IMG/VR virus record: IMGVR_UViG_3300037042_001630
Coordinates: 1 to 35,930 of that record
DNA: 35,930 bases
Strand: one strand, 5' to 3'
DNA from: a virus
Shown here: in pieces, positions 13,979-22,547 of the stretch
How the letters are laid out: the number at the start of each line of letters is the position of its first letter
Numbering within the stretch: position 1 is the first letter of the stretch
Position numbers and translations under genes: made by a program
Notes under the pieces: model-generated
What the model was told of the DNA's origin: nothing
The model's input: the letters and a program-made list of their open reading frames with translations, nothing else
Database searches by the model: none

Positions 13979-14884
13979 TTATTCAATATAACCTAAACTT
14001 CTTGCTCTTTCTAAATCATTTTCTGATACGATTGCTTCTGAAACAGGAATTAAAGAATGCAAACAATTGTACCCACCTAAGTAAGAATAAATAGTACTCT
14101 CATTTGTCCCATCTATTTCACCTCCCCAAGTTCCATCGCCATTATCACAAGTACCTAAGTTTTGTCCGTTTCCCCAGCTCTCGATTTCTTTATAGTGGTA
14201 GTAATTTCCTACTCTCTCTCTACAAAAACATCTAGTATTTTTTACAATAGTTCCGCTAAAGTAAAACCAATCATTCCCCAATTCCTCAGATAAGATACTT
14301 GTATAACTCCTATCTGCTATCGCAAAAGAATCATTTGTAATCTGCTTGGTGTACTTTAATATTTGACTTGCCTGTTCTTCGTCACCTTTAATAAACAATT
14401 CAATAGATGAAATAGTGTCACCTATGTTAGCGCCATTCACAACAGCATTCTCTAACATTGATTGAATAGGCTTTACCGAAATGTTTACATACGGCTCACC
14501 TGCTAAAGCATCAACAGCATTACGTTTAGCAATCTCTAAATAACTTTCTGATGCTAATGGGTTTGGTGTTTCTCCGAATCCTTTACTAATTAACCTATCA
14601 TTTACTCCTGCTTGTACATCAAATTCTTTAGCGAACTCTTTAACAGCATCTAAATATTCACGATTAAGAAATATTGATTTTAACTCGTCCGAGATTTCGG
14701 CAATAGCCTTTAAGTTCTTTGAGTTAATTTTGATTTGACCATTAACCTTATCTAACTTATCTAACTGAGCAATAACATCGTTTAGAATACGTTTCTGTTG
14801 CTTCTGAGCAATAGTTTGTAGTTCTAATGGTATTTCTTCTAGCCTATCGCTTTTCTGCTTTATAAGGGCTTCAAATGAAGGCAT
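13979..14884 (-). CDS. Minor head protein (Mu gpF / SPP1 gp7-like)
   Basis: A 301-residue protein. The first two-thirds are helical (IPLELQTIAQKQQKRILND and a long KEFAKEFDV region). The C-terminal part contains the signature of phage head morphogenesis proteins: NTRCFCRERVGNYYHYKEI (about 215-235), then a Gly/Trp-rich loop, GTNESTIYSYLGGYNC and HSLIPVS. The Cys and His residues may bind a metal ion, as in this family. It lies directly after the portal gene, the usual position, with a four-base gap. It likely enters the procapsid through the portal vertex. Confidence 0.7.
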   Translation of the reverse strand: MPSFEALIKQKSDRLEEIPLELQTIAQKQQKRILNDVIAQLDKLDKVNGQIKINSKNLKAIAEISDELKSIFLNREYLDAVKEFAKEFDVQAGVNDRLISKGFGETPNPLASESYLEIAKRNAVDALAGEPYVNISVKPIQSMLENAVVNGANIGDTISSIELFIKGDEEQASQILKYTKQITNDSFAIADRSYTSILSEELGNDWFYFSGTIVKNTRCFCRERVGNYYHYKEIESWGNGQNLGTCDNGDGTWGGEIDGTNESTIYSYLGGYNCLHSLIPVSEAIVSENDLERARSLGYIE

Positions 14885-14888
14885 TTAG

Positions 14889-16715
14889 TTAGGCTTTTGG
14901 TGGTGTGTATATTTGTGGTTGAACAGATGCGTTTATTTCGTCAGCTTTTTTCTTTGCTAGATCATGCAATGTAGCTATCTGTAATTCTAAATCTTTATCC
15001 ATAAAGTTCTCATCGGTATTTAACGAATCGTTTATAAAATTCAATACAGACGAATGTAAAATGTCTTCCCATTTAGATACGGTACCTCTCGCTAACTTCA
15101 TATTAATCTCATCCTGAGAAAGTCCCAATAATCTATCAGCACTCATTACCAATTTAAAAATACCTGTCGACTTTTGGTTATCGCCATAATAAGCATTGAT
15201 GTATTGCAATAATAACAATTGGATGAATGCAGGAGGTAAGTTATTTTTAATCGCATTCCCAATATCAATTAAATAATCTTCTGAAGATTTAAAGTCAAAC
15301 GTCTTAGGATAACTCATAGCAACACCTTGAAAAGAATCGCCATATCTTTGCTCACCAATAGCATTTAAACAAAATTCGTATATCTCAAATATTTGGTCTG
15401 AGATAGGTTTAACAAAAGCATACATAGCTTTGTTATCTAAACTCATTCCAGTAGCTGTTAAATTCTCAGTACCTTTTACTTCGCTATTAGATGTCTGTAA
15501 ATGCAGAATCTTTCTAGCCTTATCCGTATCACTTGCTACTTTCTTATCTATAAAGTCTAAGGTATGAATCTCAGGAGAAACATATTTTAACGGGTCTTGT
15601 GTACTCTTTTCTTCACCTACTGCAAACTTAGTAGTAGGGTTTAATAATAATGTGCCTAATGGACTAATACGAGATTTTAAGCCTATGCCATTACAAGAAG
15701 GGCAAGTCTTTTCAATTCCATTAGCTATAATTCTACCTTCAGAACAAATAAATCCTTCTGAATCTTTAAACTCACAAGGCGAACCATACATTACTTTAAC
15801 AGGAAATACGCACGAATTAACTAAGGCTTGTAAAAAGTTAGCATTCGTAGCAACCAAATCTAGTAAGTCGGTAGCATAAGAGAAAGGTGATTGCCATAAA
15901 ATATCGTCACCCTTTAAAGTTGGTATTCCTTTTAATTGATGTACTTGACACTCGCCTATGTTATGCTCAAAGAATAATTCTATTCTAAATAAATTATCTT
16001 GTTTACGTCCGTATTGAACTATAAAATAGATTGCATTGCGTGTATATAGCTCATAAATGTTCCCTTCTTTTACTTGCTTACCTCCAAACTCTACAACCGA
16101 CTTATCACAACTAAGGAATAAATAATACTCGTTTTGTTCGTACTCGATTACGTCTTTTGATGGGTAATAATAAATAGTAGGCTTATATAATTCGTTTGAA
16201 ATTATAGGCTCATTAGCTTCGTTTAATTCATACTCAATTTCTTCAGGACGTACACCAATAAAACCATTAGCATCAATGGTTTTAATAGCTGGTAAGATTC
16301 CTTTTATAAAGGTTTCTAAAGAGCCATAAATAGGGATGTCATTTTCTACATAAGACTGAAAAGTTAAATCAGCACTTTTATAAGTAGCGTCATCTTCTCT
16401 ATAATCAATTCCCCAATTACCATCGGCAAAAGGTCTTTGAATCGTATTCATATAATCTAAGAATACAGGTAGAGTGTGTTGCTTGTAGTTGTTCTTTATG
16501 TAATCAGCCTCCTTTTGAGTTTGATTAGGAGATCGAAATTCAAATAGTTTATCAGGGTAAATGCCTTTTACAGCGTGGTATGAATTAGCCTCTGCAAGGT
16601 CTACCGTGTCCGTATAAAGGTCGTGTAGTCCTATTTGCTTCTTTTGTGATACGTTTTTAGTAGCCTCTACCGATAACAATAGGGCTTTATCAAGAATCTC
16701 CTGTTCTGTTGCCAT
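14889..16715 (-). CDS. Portal protein
   Basis: A 608-residue protein of usual portal length, followed by a minor head protein, scaffold and capsid. It has long helices near the end (DIGNAIKNNLPPAFIQLLLL, SQDEINMKLARGTVSKWEDIL) and a central region (ATDLLDLVATNANFLQALV, about 281-299) compatible with the portal core. An insertion at 314-350 contains four cysteines (C314, C324, then CPSC at 338-341, followed by NGIG). This looks like half of a DnaJ-type zinc ribbon and is unusual in a portal. The ATG overlaps the stop of the 40-aa gene (TAATG). The call rests on size, context and general pattern. Confidence 0.72.
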   Translation of the reverse strand: MATEQEILDKALLLSVEATKNVSQKKQIGLHDLYTDTVDLAEANSYHAVKGIYPDKLFEFRSPNQTQKEADYIKNNYKQHTLPVFLDYMNTIQRPFADGNWGIDYREDDATYKSADLTFQSYVENDIPIYGSLETFIKGILPAIKTIDANGFIGVRPEEIEYELNEANEPIISNELYKPTIYYYPSKDVIEYEQNEYYLFLSCDKSVVEFGGKQVKEGNIYELYTRNAIYFIVQYGRKQDNLFRIELFFEHNIGECQVHQLKGIPTLKGDDILWQSPFSYATDLLDLVATNANFLQALVNSCVFPVKVMYGSPCEFKDSEGFICSEGRIIANGIEKTCPSCNGIGLKSRISPLGTLLLNPTTKFAVGEEKSTQDPLKYVSPEIHTLDFIDKKVASDTDKARKILHLQTSNSEVKGTENLTATGMSLDNKAMYAFVKPISDQIFEIYEFCLNAIGEQRYGDSFQGVAMSYPKTFDFKSSEDYLIDIGNAIKNNLPPAFIQLLLLQYINAYYGDNQKSTGIFKLVMSADRLLGLSQDEINMKLARGTVSKWEDILHSSVLNFINDSLNTDENFMDKDLELQIATLHDLAKKKADEINASVQPQIYTPPKA

Positions 16716-16837
16716 TAAGCAGTAACCTTAATTTTAGTTTTAACGATGGTATCACCTGCCCAAACATTACAGCTACCTTTCTTTTTACCTCCACAAGCCT
16801 TAACCTGTGGGCGGTCTGTTTTTATAGTTTTTCGCAT
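16715..16837 (-). CDS. Small basic protein before portal, 40 aa
   Basis: A 40-residue, Lys-rich protein (MRKTIKTDRPQVKACGGKKK, then SCNVWAGDTIVKTKIKVTA). Its stop codon overlaps the portal ATG (TAATG), which supports real translation and coupling. Two Cys in a Gly/Lys-rich setting could bind nucleic acid or metal. The 22-bp repeat lies 27 bases upstream. Confidence 0.55.
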   Translation of the reverse strand: MRKTIKTDRPQVKACGGKKKGSCNVWAGDTIVKTKIKVTA

Positions 16838-16863
16838 ATTCAAAATTAATAATTATTAGACAC

Positions 16864-16885
16864 TTATTTGCATTTTATTAAATAC
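16864..16885. repeat. 22-bp exact repeat, copy A
   Basis: Identical to 32367-32388 in the same orientation. It starts ttatttgcatttt and ends attaaatac. It overlaps the last codons and stop of the C-methyltransferase gene and lies 27 bases before the 40-aa gene. It may be a shared regulatory element read from the - strand, or a recombination scar bracketing the 15.5-kb tail and glycosylation block. Confidence 0.7.
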
Positions 16886-18107
16886 AAATTAACTCAGGTA
16901 TAGGTATTAAATATTTGCCCTTGTAAATTGGATTTAACTTAGCCATTAATTCATCTTTAAAGTTCCAAGCTAATATAATACAAAACTCAGCATCACAGCC
17001 TTTTACCTCGTCTATTCCGACAATCTTTATTCCCGTTCCTGCTGCATACTTGCCTATCTTCTCAGGTGTTTCATCTGCTATAAATCTAATCAACTTGCTA
17101 TCAATCTGTGATGAATTTAACAACGTATTACCTTTTGCTGAAGCTCCAAACCCTATACAATTACCATTAATTGCTTGTAGGTTTAAATTTAGATTCTCAA
17201 TCATATCGTAAACCTTATCCGACCACCCTAAATAAATATCAGCCTTATTATAACCGCCTTTTATTTCTAAGTTTACAAAAGTAGATACATTACGACTTAC
17301 TTTGTGGTCGCTTTCTTCATGTGCAATAGTTACTCTTATTGTACCTCCGTGAATAGATTTCTTTTCAGCATCAATAATCTTCATATCTGAATTAGAACAC
17401 AATCTCATAATAGGCAATAAACTAAAATAAGAAAGATGCTCAAAGTAAATAGTATCAAACTCATTATTTTCAATAAAATCTACTAAGTAAGGAAACTCTA
17501 AAACTAGCACCCCGTTTTTATTTAATAAGTTCTTTGATGCTGATAAAAAATCAACTACATTATCAACGTGAGCAAATACATTAGTCGCTGTGATTAAATC
17601 AGCCTTACCAAACGTGCTTAAAATAATATCTGAATTTGGGTAATTAAAGAAGTCAGCATAGGAATCAACACCAATTTCTCTAGCTATTACGCAAAGGTTT
17701 TTTGCTGGATCTACATTTAAAACTCTTAATCCTATCTCATCTTTGAACTCTTTTAACAAAGCCCCGTCATTACCTGCTACGTCAATATGGAATGAATCTT
17801 TATTTAAGTTGAATTTAACGGCTAAGTCTTTAGCCATTTGTCGAGAGTGCTTTACATAACCACCATTGATTGAACTACGATAAGTATAATACTCGTATAG
17901 TTCCGATGGGTCAACAACAATAGATAATTGGGATAGCCCACATTCATCACAAAACATTAACTCTAAAGGATAGCGCTTTGCGTCTTTCGCCTCTTTCTCA
18001 GAATCAAAAAGACTATTAGCCATAGGCATTAATCCTAAGTCTAAGTATTTTACTAATTTATCGGAGTTACATACTCGACAATTGGTGTGCTGTTTTGGTG
18101 CTGCCAT
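16878..18107 (-). CDS. Sugar C-methyltransferase-like SAM enzyme
   Basis: A 409-residue protein with the three-part build of deoxysugar C-methyltransferases (NovU, EvaC and TylC3 type). An N-terminal zinc-binding domain has C10-x2-C13 and C53-x2-C56 (RVCNS, FCDECG). A SAM-binding core has HIDVAGNDGALL at 107-118. The C-terminal family domain has the GFGASAKGNTLLNSS motif (about 322-336) and FIADETPEKIGKY. Known members methylate C-3 of dTDP-4-keto-6-deoxysugars. It is the last gene of the glycosylation island. A short overlapping frame begins upstream at 18134 after a strong leader (ACTAAAACTATGG). The start at 18107 places the first Cys pair normally. The substrate is unknown. Confidence 0.85.
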   Translation of the reverse strand: MAAPKQHTNCRVCNSDKLVKYLDLGLMPMANSLFDSEKEAKDAKRYPLELMFCDECGLSQLSIVVDPSELYEYYTYRSSINGGYVKHSRQMAKDLAVKFNLNKDSFHIDVAGNDGALLKEFKDEIGLRVLNVDPAKNLCVIAREIGVDSYADFFNYPNSDIILSTFGKADLITATNVFAHVDNVVDFLSASKNLLNKNGVLVLEFPYLVDFIENNEFDTIYFEHLSYFSLLPIMRLCSNSDMKIIDAEKKSIHGGTIRVTIAHEESDHKVSRNVSTFVNLEIKGGYNKADIYLGWSDKVYDMIENLNLNLQAINGNCIGFGASAKGNTLLNSSQIDSKLIRFIADETPEKIGKYAAGTGIKIVGIDEVKGCDAEFCIILAWNFKDELMAKLNPIYKGKYLIPIPELICI

Positions 18108-18151
18108 AGCTTGGTGGTTTATTTAGTTTAGCCATAGTTTTAGTTGTTTAG

Positions 18152-18700
18152 TTAAAATCTTATTATTACTAATGCGTTATCGAATCTTCCGTTCGCTCTC
18201 ATGTCGATTATCTCTACGTTCTTGTGCATTCTCATATACCTGTGTCGCTCAATATCTAAAGCAAGTAAATCTTCAATGACGTATATCCCACCTTTATTCA
18301 TCTTGCCTTTTAATAGGTCAAACGTGTCGAGCTGGTCTTGTGTCATGTGGCTACCATCGTCTATGATAATATCAAATGTTTTAAACTCAATAGTCTTTAA
18401 GAAGTTTGCTTTTGTTGCATCTGCTTCGATAATTGCCACATCGTTTTTGTATTTCTTAGGTGTGAATACTACCGATATATCTACTCCAACAATCTCAGAG
18501 TTATCAAAGTACTCATCGAACAAGTCAATAGAGTCGCCCATTGCTAATCCTATTTCCATGAATGAACAGCCTTTTTGGAATGGTGCAAATAGTTTATCGT
18601 AGGTGTCTACGTAGGTGTGAATGCCGTCCTTGTCGTTGCATCCTATATCTACTCCTGAATGATTACCAATACGTGCAAAAATTTCTTTTAGTGTTTTCAT
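18152..18700 (-). CDS. Sugar O-methyltransferase-like (MycE/TylE type)
   Basis: A class I SAM methyltransferase of 182 residues from the start chosen at 18698-18700 (MKTLKEIF), which overlaps the upstream stop as ATGA. The frame is open 12 codons further up (18736), but that part is only overlap. Features are SFMEIGLAMGDSIDLF (SAM loop), EIVGVDIS, IIEADATKANF and TFDIIIDDGSHMTQDQL. The DDGSH motif is typical of metal-dependent macrolide-sugar O-methyltransferases such as MycE and TylE. Its place beside a sugar C-methyltransferase and glycosyltransferases supports glycan methylation. Substrate and linkage are not known. Confidence 0.75.
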   Translation of the reverse strand: MKTLKEIFARIGNHSGVDIGCNDKDGIHTYVDTYDKLFAPFQKGCSFMEIGLAMGDSIDLFDEYFDNSEIVGVDISVVFTPKKYKNDVAIIEADATKANFLKTIEFKTFDIIIDDGSHMTQDQLDTFDLLKGKMNKGGIYVIEDLLALDIERHRYMRMHKNVEIIDMRANGRFDNALVIIRF

Positions 18701-19515
18701 AATATTTCTTTTAAAGGTTTTATTTGTTCGTTCCATTTATAACCTTCGTCATATTCACAAAGGTAGGTGTAATTATTAGCGTATAAATCAACTTCGCTCA
18801 TTCTAACATTAGGCAAATGTAAGAATTTTTCATTCATTAACCTAAATATTTTTTGATTAAAGGCTTTCGATATGTGGTTAAACGTCCAAAAGTATCTTAC
18901 TTGTTTGTACTCGTTCTTAAATATCTCAGCAAACTCAGGAAAATCAGTCTTAGAACAAATATCGTAAAACCTTTGTAAGTTCTTTTCCCTTACTATATCT
19001 ATTTTTTGTAACGTGTAATCGCTTAACTTTCCGTTTACGTTATAATCCTGCGTTGCTAGTTTTCGTAGCTCTAAATCAAAAGAAATTATCTCTCTAGTAA
19101 GTACAAATATATCATTATAATTAGGCAAAGTAATATCCTGTTTAGGACTTAACCCAAATTGATAGATATTCTTTTCGGCTGACTTATCGCAGTTAAACAT
19201 CTCAGCATTGCCATAGTATTCATGGATAAATATTGAACAGCTTTTTAATACGTCTAATAGATATTGGTTGCTTTCTTGTTTGATTAGTTCGGCTGTATAG
19301 TCAGTTCTGTTTTCTTGCATATCCCAATTCCAATTAAAAGGGTCTAGAAAGTGAATCGTAAATCTGTTTCCGTTTTGATTATTCCAATCGTTAAGATAAG
19401 TTAAGTATGGAACAGCACGACACGAACCTATAATTAAAATAACCTCAGAGCCACTACCAGTAGAGTAAGTCCCTTTTTCGAATTGCTGTTGTTTTATTTG
19501 AATAGTGTTTATCAT
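18697..19515 (-). CDS. Unassigned protein of the island, possibly WcbI-like
   Basis: A 272-residue soluble protein. VILIIGSCRAVPYLTYLND near the N-terminus (about 25-43) looks like the first conserved loop of WcbI-type polysaccharide biosynthesis proteins, which have a G-x-C/S-x pattern at the start of an acyltransferase or sulfotransferase-like fold. Aromatic motifs follow (HFLDPFNWNWDMQE, IFIHEYYGNAEMFNC). The rest has no recognised motif. Its overlaps (ATGA on both sides) tie it firmly to the glycosylation operon. A role in sugar acylation or tailoring is a guess. Confidence 0.45.
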   Translation of the reverse strand: MINTIQIKQQQFEKGTYSTGSGSEVILIIGSCRAVPYLTYLNDWNNQNGNRFTIHFLDPFNWNWDMQENRTDYTAELIKQESNQYLLDVLKSCSIFIHEYYGNAEMFNCDKSAEKNIYQFGLSPKQDITLPNYNDIFVLTREIISFDLELRKLATQDYNVNGKLSDYTLQKIDIVREKNLQRFYDICSKTDFPEFAEIFKNEYKQVRYFWTFNHISKAFNQKIFRLMNEKFLHLPNVRMSEVDLYANNYTYLCEYDEGYKWNEQIKPLKEIL

Positions 19516-19706
19516 TCCATTTCGTATATGTGACGTTTAACTTCGTGCCAATAATCTAGGTCTTTTATTCCGTATTTGTGTAGCGTTCTAACTATTTCGC
19601 CTATCTGCATTGTTATCCTTTGCTTTGCTTCTAAAGTGTCATCAGCCCAATAAAAAGCGTGAATCTTCCAAAGGTTGTCGGCTTGTTGTTTAGGCGTTAA
19701 GTCCAT
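19512..19706 (-). CDS. Small hypothetical protein of the island, 64 aa
   Basis: A 64-residue helical protein (LTPKQQADNLWKIHAFYWAD, LEAKQRITMQIGEIVRTLHKY). It overlaps the genes on both sides (by 17 and 4 bases), so it belongs to the same operon. The function is unknown. It could be a small partner of a transferase. Confidence 0.5.
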   Translation of the reverse strand: MDLTPKQQADNLWKIHAFYWADDTLEAKQRITMQIGEIVRTLHKYGIKDLDYWHEVKRHIYEME

Positions 19707-20397
19707 GTAGCTTTATCATAATATACTCGTCTAATTCTCTACGCTGGTCTTGTTTAACTCTATAAAAGTAATGAGGGCTATTTGATACATCTTTAAAGTC
19801 TTCAAAGTTAAAACTTTTTCCGAAACCATAAGACAAAAGACTCCAACCAGTTTCTGTTTTATTTATAGAGCATGAATTGCCATCTTTAAATGGTATACCT
19901 AAATTTTTAACCACTAAAGACATTGACTCATCTTCCATATATTTATGATTCCACTCTGTTTTATTATCTACTATTTGCTTTACTACGTCCCTTGAAATAA
20001 TGTAATGACCTCCACCCCATACAAAGTCGAACGTATCTCTTTTTACTGTTAACCCTTCAAATATATTTTGGTCTGGTAATGTTTGAACGTACTGTATTAG
20101 CTTCTTTTTATTAACGTAGCAAGATGAGTGAACTCTAGCGATGTAATCAAACTCATAATTATTTAAAGCGTATTCTAAGCCTTGTATTGTTTTTTCTCCC
20201 ATATTTTCAAGTGATTCGCTTACAGGTAAGCAAACACAATCTTTGCTATTTCTAGGGAATGCAGATATGCCGAAATAATAAAGCGTTTCGCATCCTTCAA
20301 TATTGTGAGAATCCCACGTTGCTTTGCTCGTATCGACCATCTTTCCGTAAGGCCTTGTTTCACAACTGAGAACTAATATTAGGACTTTTTTACTCAT
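19690..20397 (-). CDS. GT31-like glycosyltransferase, DxD altered
   Basis: A 235-residue protein resembling beta-1,3-glycosyltransferases of the GT31/Fringe group: VLILVLSCETRPYG at 5-18, TWDSHN (27-32), a strand ending FDYIARVHSSCYVN (83-96), WGGGHYIISRDVV (127-139) and the catalytic-type MEDESMSLVV (154-163). In GT31 enzymes the strand normally ends in DDDxxVN, which binds the metal. Here the acidic triplet is replaced by His-Ser-Ser, so activity may be metal-independent or lost. It has no signal or membrane segment and would act in the cytoplasm. Confidence 0.65.
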   Translation of the reverse strand: MSKKVLILVLSCETRPYGKMVDTSKATWDSHNIEGCETLYYFGISAFPRNSKDCVCLPVSESLENMGEKTIQGLEYALNNYEFDYIARVHSSCYVNKKKLIQYVQTLPDQNIFEGLTVKRDTFDFVWGGGHYIISRDVVKQIVDNKTEWNHKYMEDESMSLVVKNLGIPFKDGNSCSINKTETGWSLLSYGFGKSFNFEDFKDVSNSPHYFYRVKQDQRRELDEYIMIKLHGLNA

Positions 20398-20400
20398 TGC

Positions 20401-20607
20401 TTAATCTATTGGAATAATATTAATTTTGTGAGGCGACATTATTGCTTGATGATAAGGGGTAAACACAAGCCTCTTTATACCATCTTTATCTTTTTTATAT
20501 ATGCCTATAAACTCCCCATTACTAGCTTTTACTTCATATTTTTTACCTAGCGTTAATGCCTCTAAGTCTTTAAACGATGTCCATTCTATCCAATTTTGTC
20601 TATTCAT
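20401..20607 (-). CDS. Small hypothetical protein of the island, 68 aa
   Basis: The start is placed at 20605-20607 (MNRQNWIEWTSFKDLEAL) rather than 27 codons upstream, because the upstream part only mirrors the end of the methyltransferase gene and the A-rich leader (TTTAAAACTATG) fits this ATG. The 68-residue product has a small beta-barrel look (LTLGKKYEVKASNGEFIGIY) with a conserved-style GLKYEV-like turn seen in small phage proteins. No function is recognised. Confidence 0.5.
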   Translation of the reverse strand: MNRQNWIEWTSFKDLEALTLGKKYEVKASNGEFIGIYKKDKDGIKRLVFTPYHQAIMSPHKINIIPID

Positions 20608-20611
20608 AGTT

Positions 20612-21151
20612 TTAAATTTTAGGATAAATAAAAATGATTCCTCTGTTAGCTCCGTTTGCCTCAGTATTATAATGGTATTCGTAACCACTAGGATAAATAG
20701 CTGGTAGCAATGATTCTATTTCTGAAAACTCCAAAGCATAGTTATACTCATCATATCCAAAGTCTTTATTCGGCACTTTAAAATCGTGAATACAAATAAC
20801 AGGATTAATATTTAGTTCTGCAATTAGTTTTAATTCGTCTTTTAATGGGCAAGGTGTATCGTGCCAATGCGAGTCGATGTAAATTAAGGTGCTTTTTGTG
20901 TGGTTTGCGTTCGCTAAGAAGTCAATTGAATACATCTCTAATACTGGTAAGTTCTTAGCTCTTGCAATGTCATAAAACTCTTTATTAGGCTCACAACCAA
21001 ATACTGTTTTAAAGTTTTTAGTAAACCATTCTAAAGATGCACCATATTGAGAGCCTGTTTCTAAAACAACCTCAATACCAAACCTCTTTTTTAGTTTAAG
21101 TATTTCAACAGGAATAAAAGTATCGTTTTCAAACGGGTGCTGACCATTCAT
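20612..21151 (-). CDS. SAM-dependent methyltransferase
   Basis: A 179-residue class I methyltransferase. The SAM loop is VVLETGSQYGASLEWF (28-43), the acidic residue after strand 2 is in FGCEPN (51-56), and strand 4 reads TLIYIDSHWHDTPCP (88-102). It resembles small methyltransferases found in polysaccharide loci (Methyltransf_24/FkbM style). The second motif, DSHWH, may bind a metal. The neighbouring glycosyltransferases suggest a sugar or glycan substrate, but a protein substrate is not excluded. Confidence 0.7.
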   Translation of the reverse strand: MNGQHPFENDTFIPVEILKLKKRFGIEVVLETGSQYGASLEWFTKNFKTVFGCEPNKEFYDIARAKNLPVLEMYSIDFLANANHTKSTLIYIDSHWHDTPCPLKDELKLIAELNINPVICIHDFKVPNKDFGYDEYNYALEFSEIESLLPAIYPSGYEYHYNTEANGANRGIIFIYPKI

Positions 21152-21153
21152 AG

Positions 21154-21837
21154 TTATAAGTCTTTAAATTCGTTAATCATTTTTTCAAACTCAGTATAAG
21201 AATGATACTGAATAGCTTTAGGTCTTGTGTATTCCCAAGTATCTGTATTCACAAAATTATACTTTTCTCTTTCGTATTTCCAAGCATAAGCCCCGATTGC
21301 ATTGTACTCCGAAAACCTTTGCGAAGTCATTATAATATACTCCAAATTAGGCTCGTATTTCTCAATATTAACCAATGTACTCCGATGGTATATTAAAGCG
21401 TTTCTACGCATCCATTCAAACTCTTGAGGCTCTTTAATAAACGTTTCCGTTGGTTCTTTCCAGCATATCGCATCGCCAACTTTATCATAAGAGGTGTATA
21501 GTATTTCGGGTTTCCCATCTGCAATAAAATCCTGTAAATTAATTGGGTGGTCAAAAATTAAATCTGAATCAGAGAATAAGATAAATTCAGCATCCGTATA
21601 TTTGTGGGCTTGAATCTTACAAAGCTGTTGGTATAAATAACCTGTTCCGTATTCTTTTACATATTGAATAGTCGCTCTTTCGGGCAACACAATACTTTCA
21701 AAATATCTTTTATCATTTATAGGAACTAAGATAACTATGTTTCTATATCCTGTTACGAATTTAGATAGCGAACGCAAAGAGTATTCGAGCCACTTTTTAT
21801 CTTGGTGATAGGTCTTATAAAATATGTCTATACTCAT
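21154..21837 (-). CDS. GT-A-type glycosyltransferase (DUF6492-like)
   Basis: A 227-residue protein with a GT-A fold pattern. It starts MSIDIFYKTYHQDKKWLEYS, continues with NIVILVPINDKRYF, and carries a DSD metal-binding motif in FILFSDSDLIFDHPI (86-99). It has acceptor-side aromatic residues (WEYTRPKAIQYHSY). The layout fits the DUF6492 group of predicted glycosyltransferases. It overlaps the upstream gene by four bases (ATGA). It lacks membrane segments and would act on a cytoplasmic acceptor. Confidence 0.7.
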   Translation of the reverse strand: MSIDIFYKTYHQDKKWLEYSLRSLSKFVTGYRNIVILVPINDKRYFESIVLPERATIQYVKEYGTGYLYQQLCKIQAHKYTDAEFILFSDSDLIFDHPINLQDFIADGKPEILYTSYDKVGDAICWKEPTETFIKEPQEFEWMRRNALIYHRSTLVNIEKYEPNLEYIIMTSQRFSEYNAIGAYAWKYEREKYNFVNTDTWEYTRPKAIQYHSYTEFEKMINEFKDL

Positions 21838-22547
21838 ATCTGCTTTCTTTTTGAATTAGTGTAAATGTAATTATAAACGTATGTACTCATTTTACCTACA
21901 TCTGTTGTACTATTGAAACTATAAAGTCCTGTTTCCCATATTAAATAACGTCCCGTTTTTAACCATTGATCGTGATTATATTGAGCATTATGGTTTAAGT
22001 GATAAGCGATATTCTGCTTTACAAATGTTAAATCTATTCCCTTTTGATTTGCTGAATAAGGTATCCAGTAATCAAAGTGGCATTGCCCTAAACAAAAGAT
22101 AGTCTGAGCAAACACACTTAACCACTTCTTATGAATAAAGAATAAGTCAATCCCTGCTAAGTATTGCGCCCCTACATAATCGCCATTATGATTAACTCTA
22201 TTCCCCATTACTATTGATGTTTCCATTTCAACACTTATCCTTTCAATAGTTGCAACATCACATCTTAACTCTATGTCTGAATTGATAATACAAAAATGGT
22301 CTTCGTTTTGTTCTTTAGCCCAATCCATAATAGCATTTACAGACGGGTAAGGTCTGCCAAATGTATGTTCCATAGTCCTTTGTGTAGGGATAAAAGTAAC
22401 ATCAGGATAAAGAGGGGCTAGTAGTTCACACTCATCTTTTCCGTTTATTGAGTAAACCTTAAAGCCAATAGCAATCCAAGACTTTACAGCTTTTAGTTGT
22501 ATGCCTTCGTTAATGTGTTTGGGTGCTATGGAAGTAACGGCTATCAT
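21834..22547 (-). CDS. Glycosyltransferase-like protein
   Basis: A 237-residue protein starting MIAVTSIAPKHINEGIQLKA. FKVYSINGKDE and HFCIINSDIELR (85-96) give a strand ending in N-S-D-I-E, the likely DxD equivalent of a GT-A enzyme. GRPYPSVNAIMDW (64-76) and HFDYWIPYSANQKG resemble acceptor or donor loops. It starts in a TAATG overlap with the preceding 42-aa gene and overlaps the next by four bases. The glycosyltransferase call is by fold pattern only. Confidence 0.6.
   Translation of the reverse strand: MIAVTSIAPKHINEGIQLKAVKSWIAIGFKVYSINGKDECELLAPLYPDVTFIPTQRTMEHTFGRPYPSVNAIMDWAKEQNEDHFCIINSDIELRCDVATIERISVEMETSIVMGNRVNHNGDYVGAQYLAGIDLFFIHKKWLSVFAQTIFCLGQCHFDYWIPYSANQKGIDLTFVKQNIAYHLNHNAQYNHDQWLKTGRYLIWETGLYSFNSTTDVGKMSTYVYNYIYTNSKRKQI

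Noticed and set aside
18201-18602. + strand open frame of 133 codons
   Set aside because: It is antisense to the O-methyltransferase, whose DDGSH and SAM motifs are clear.
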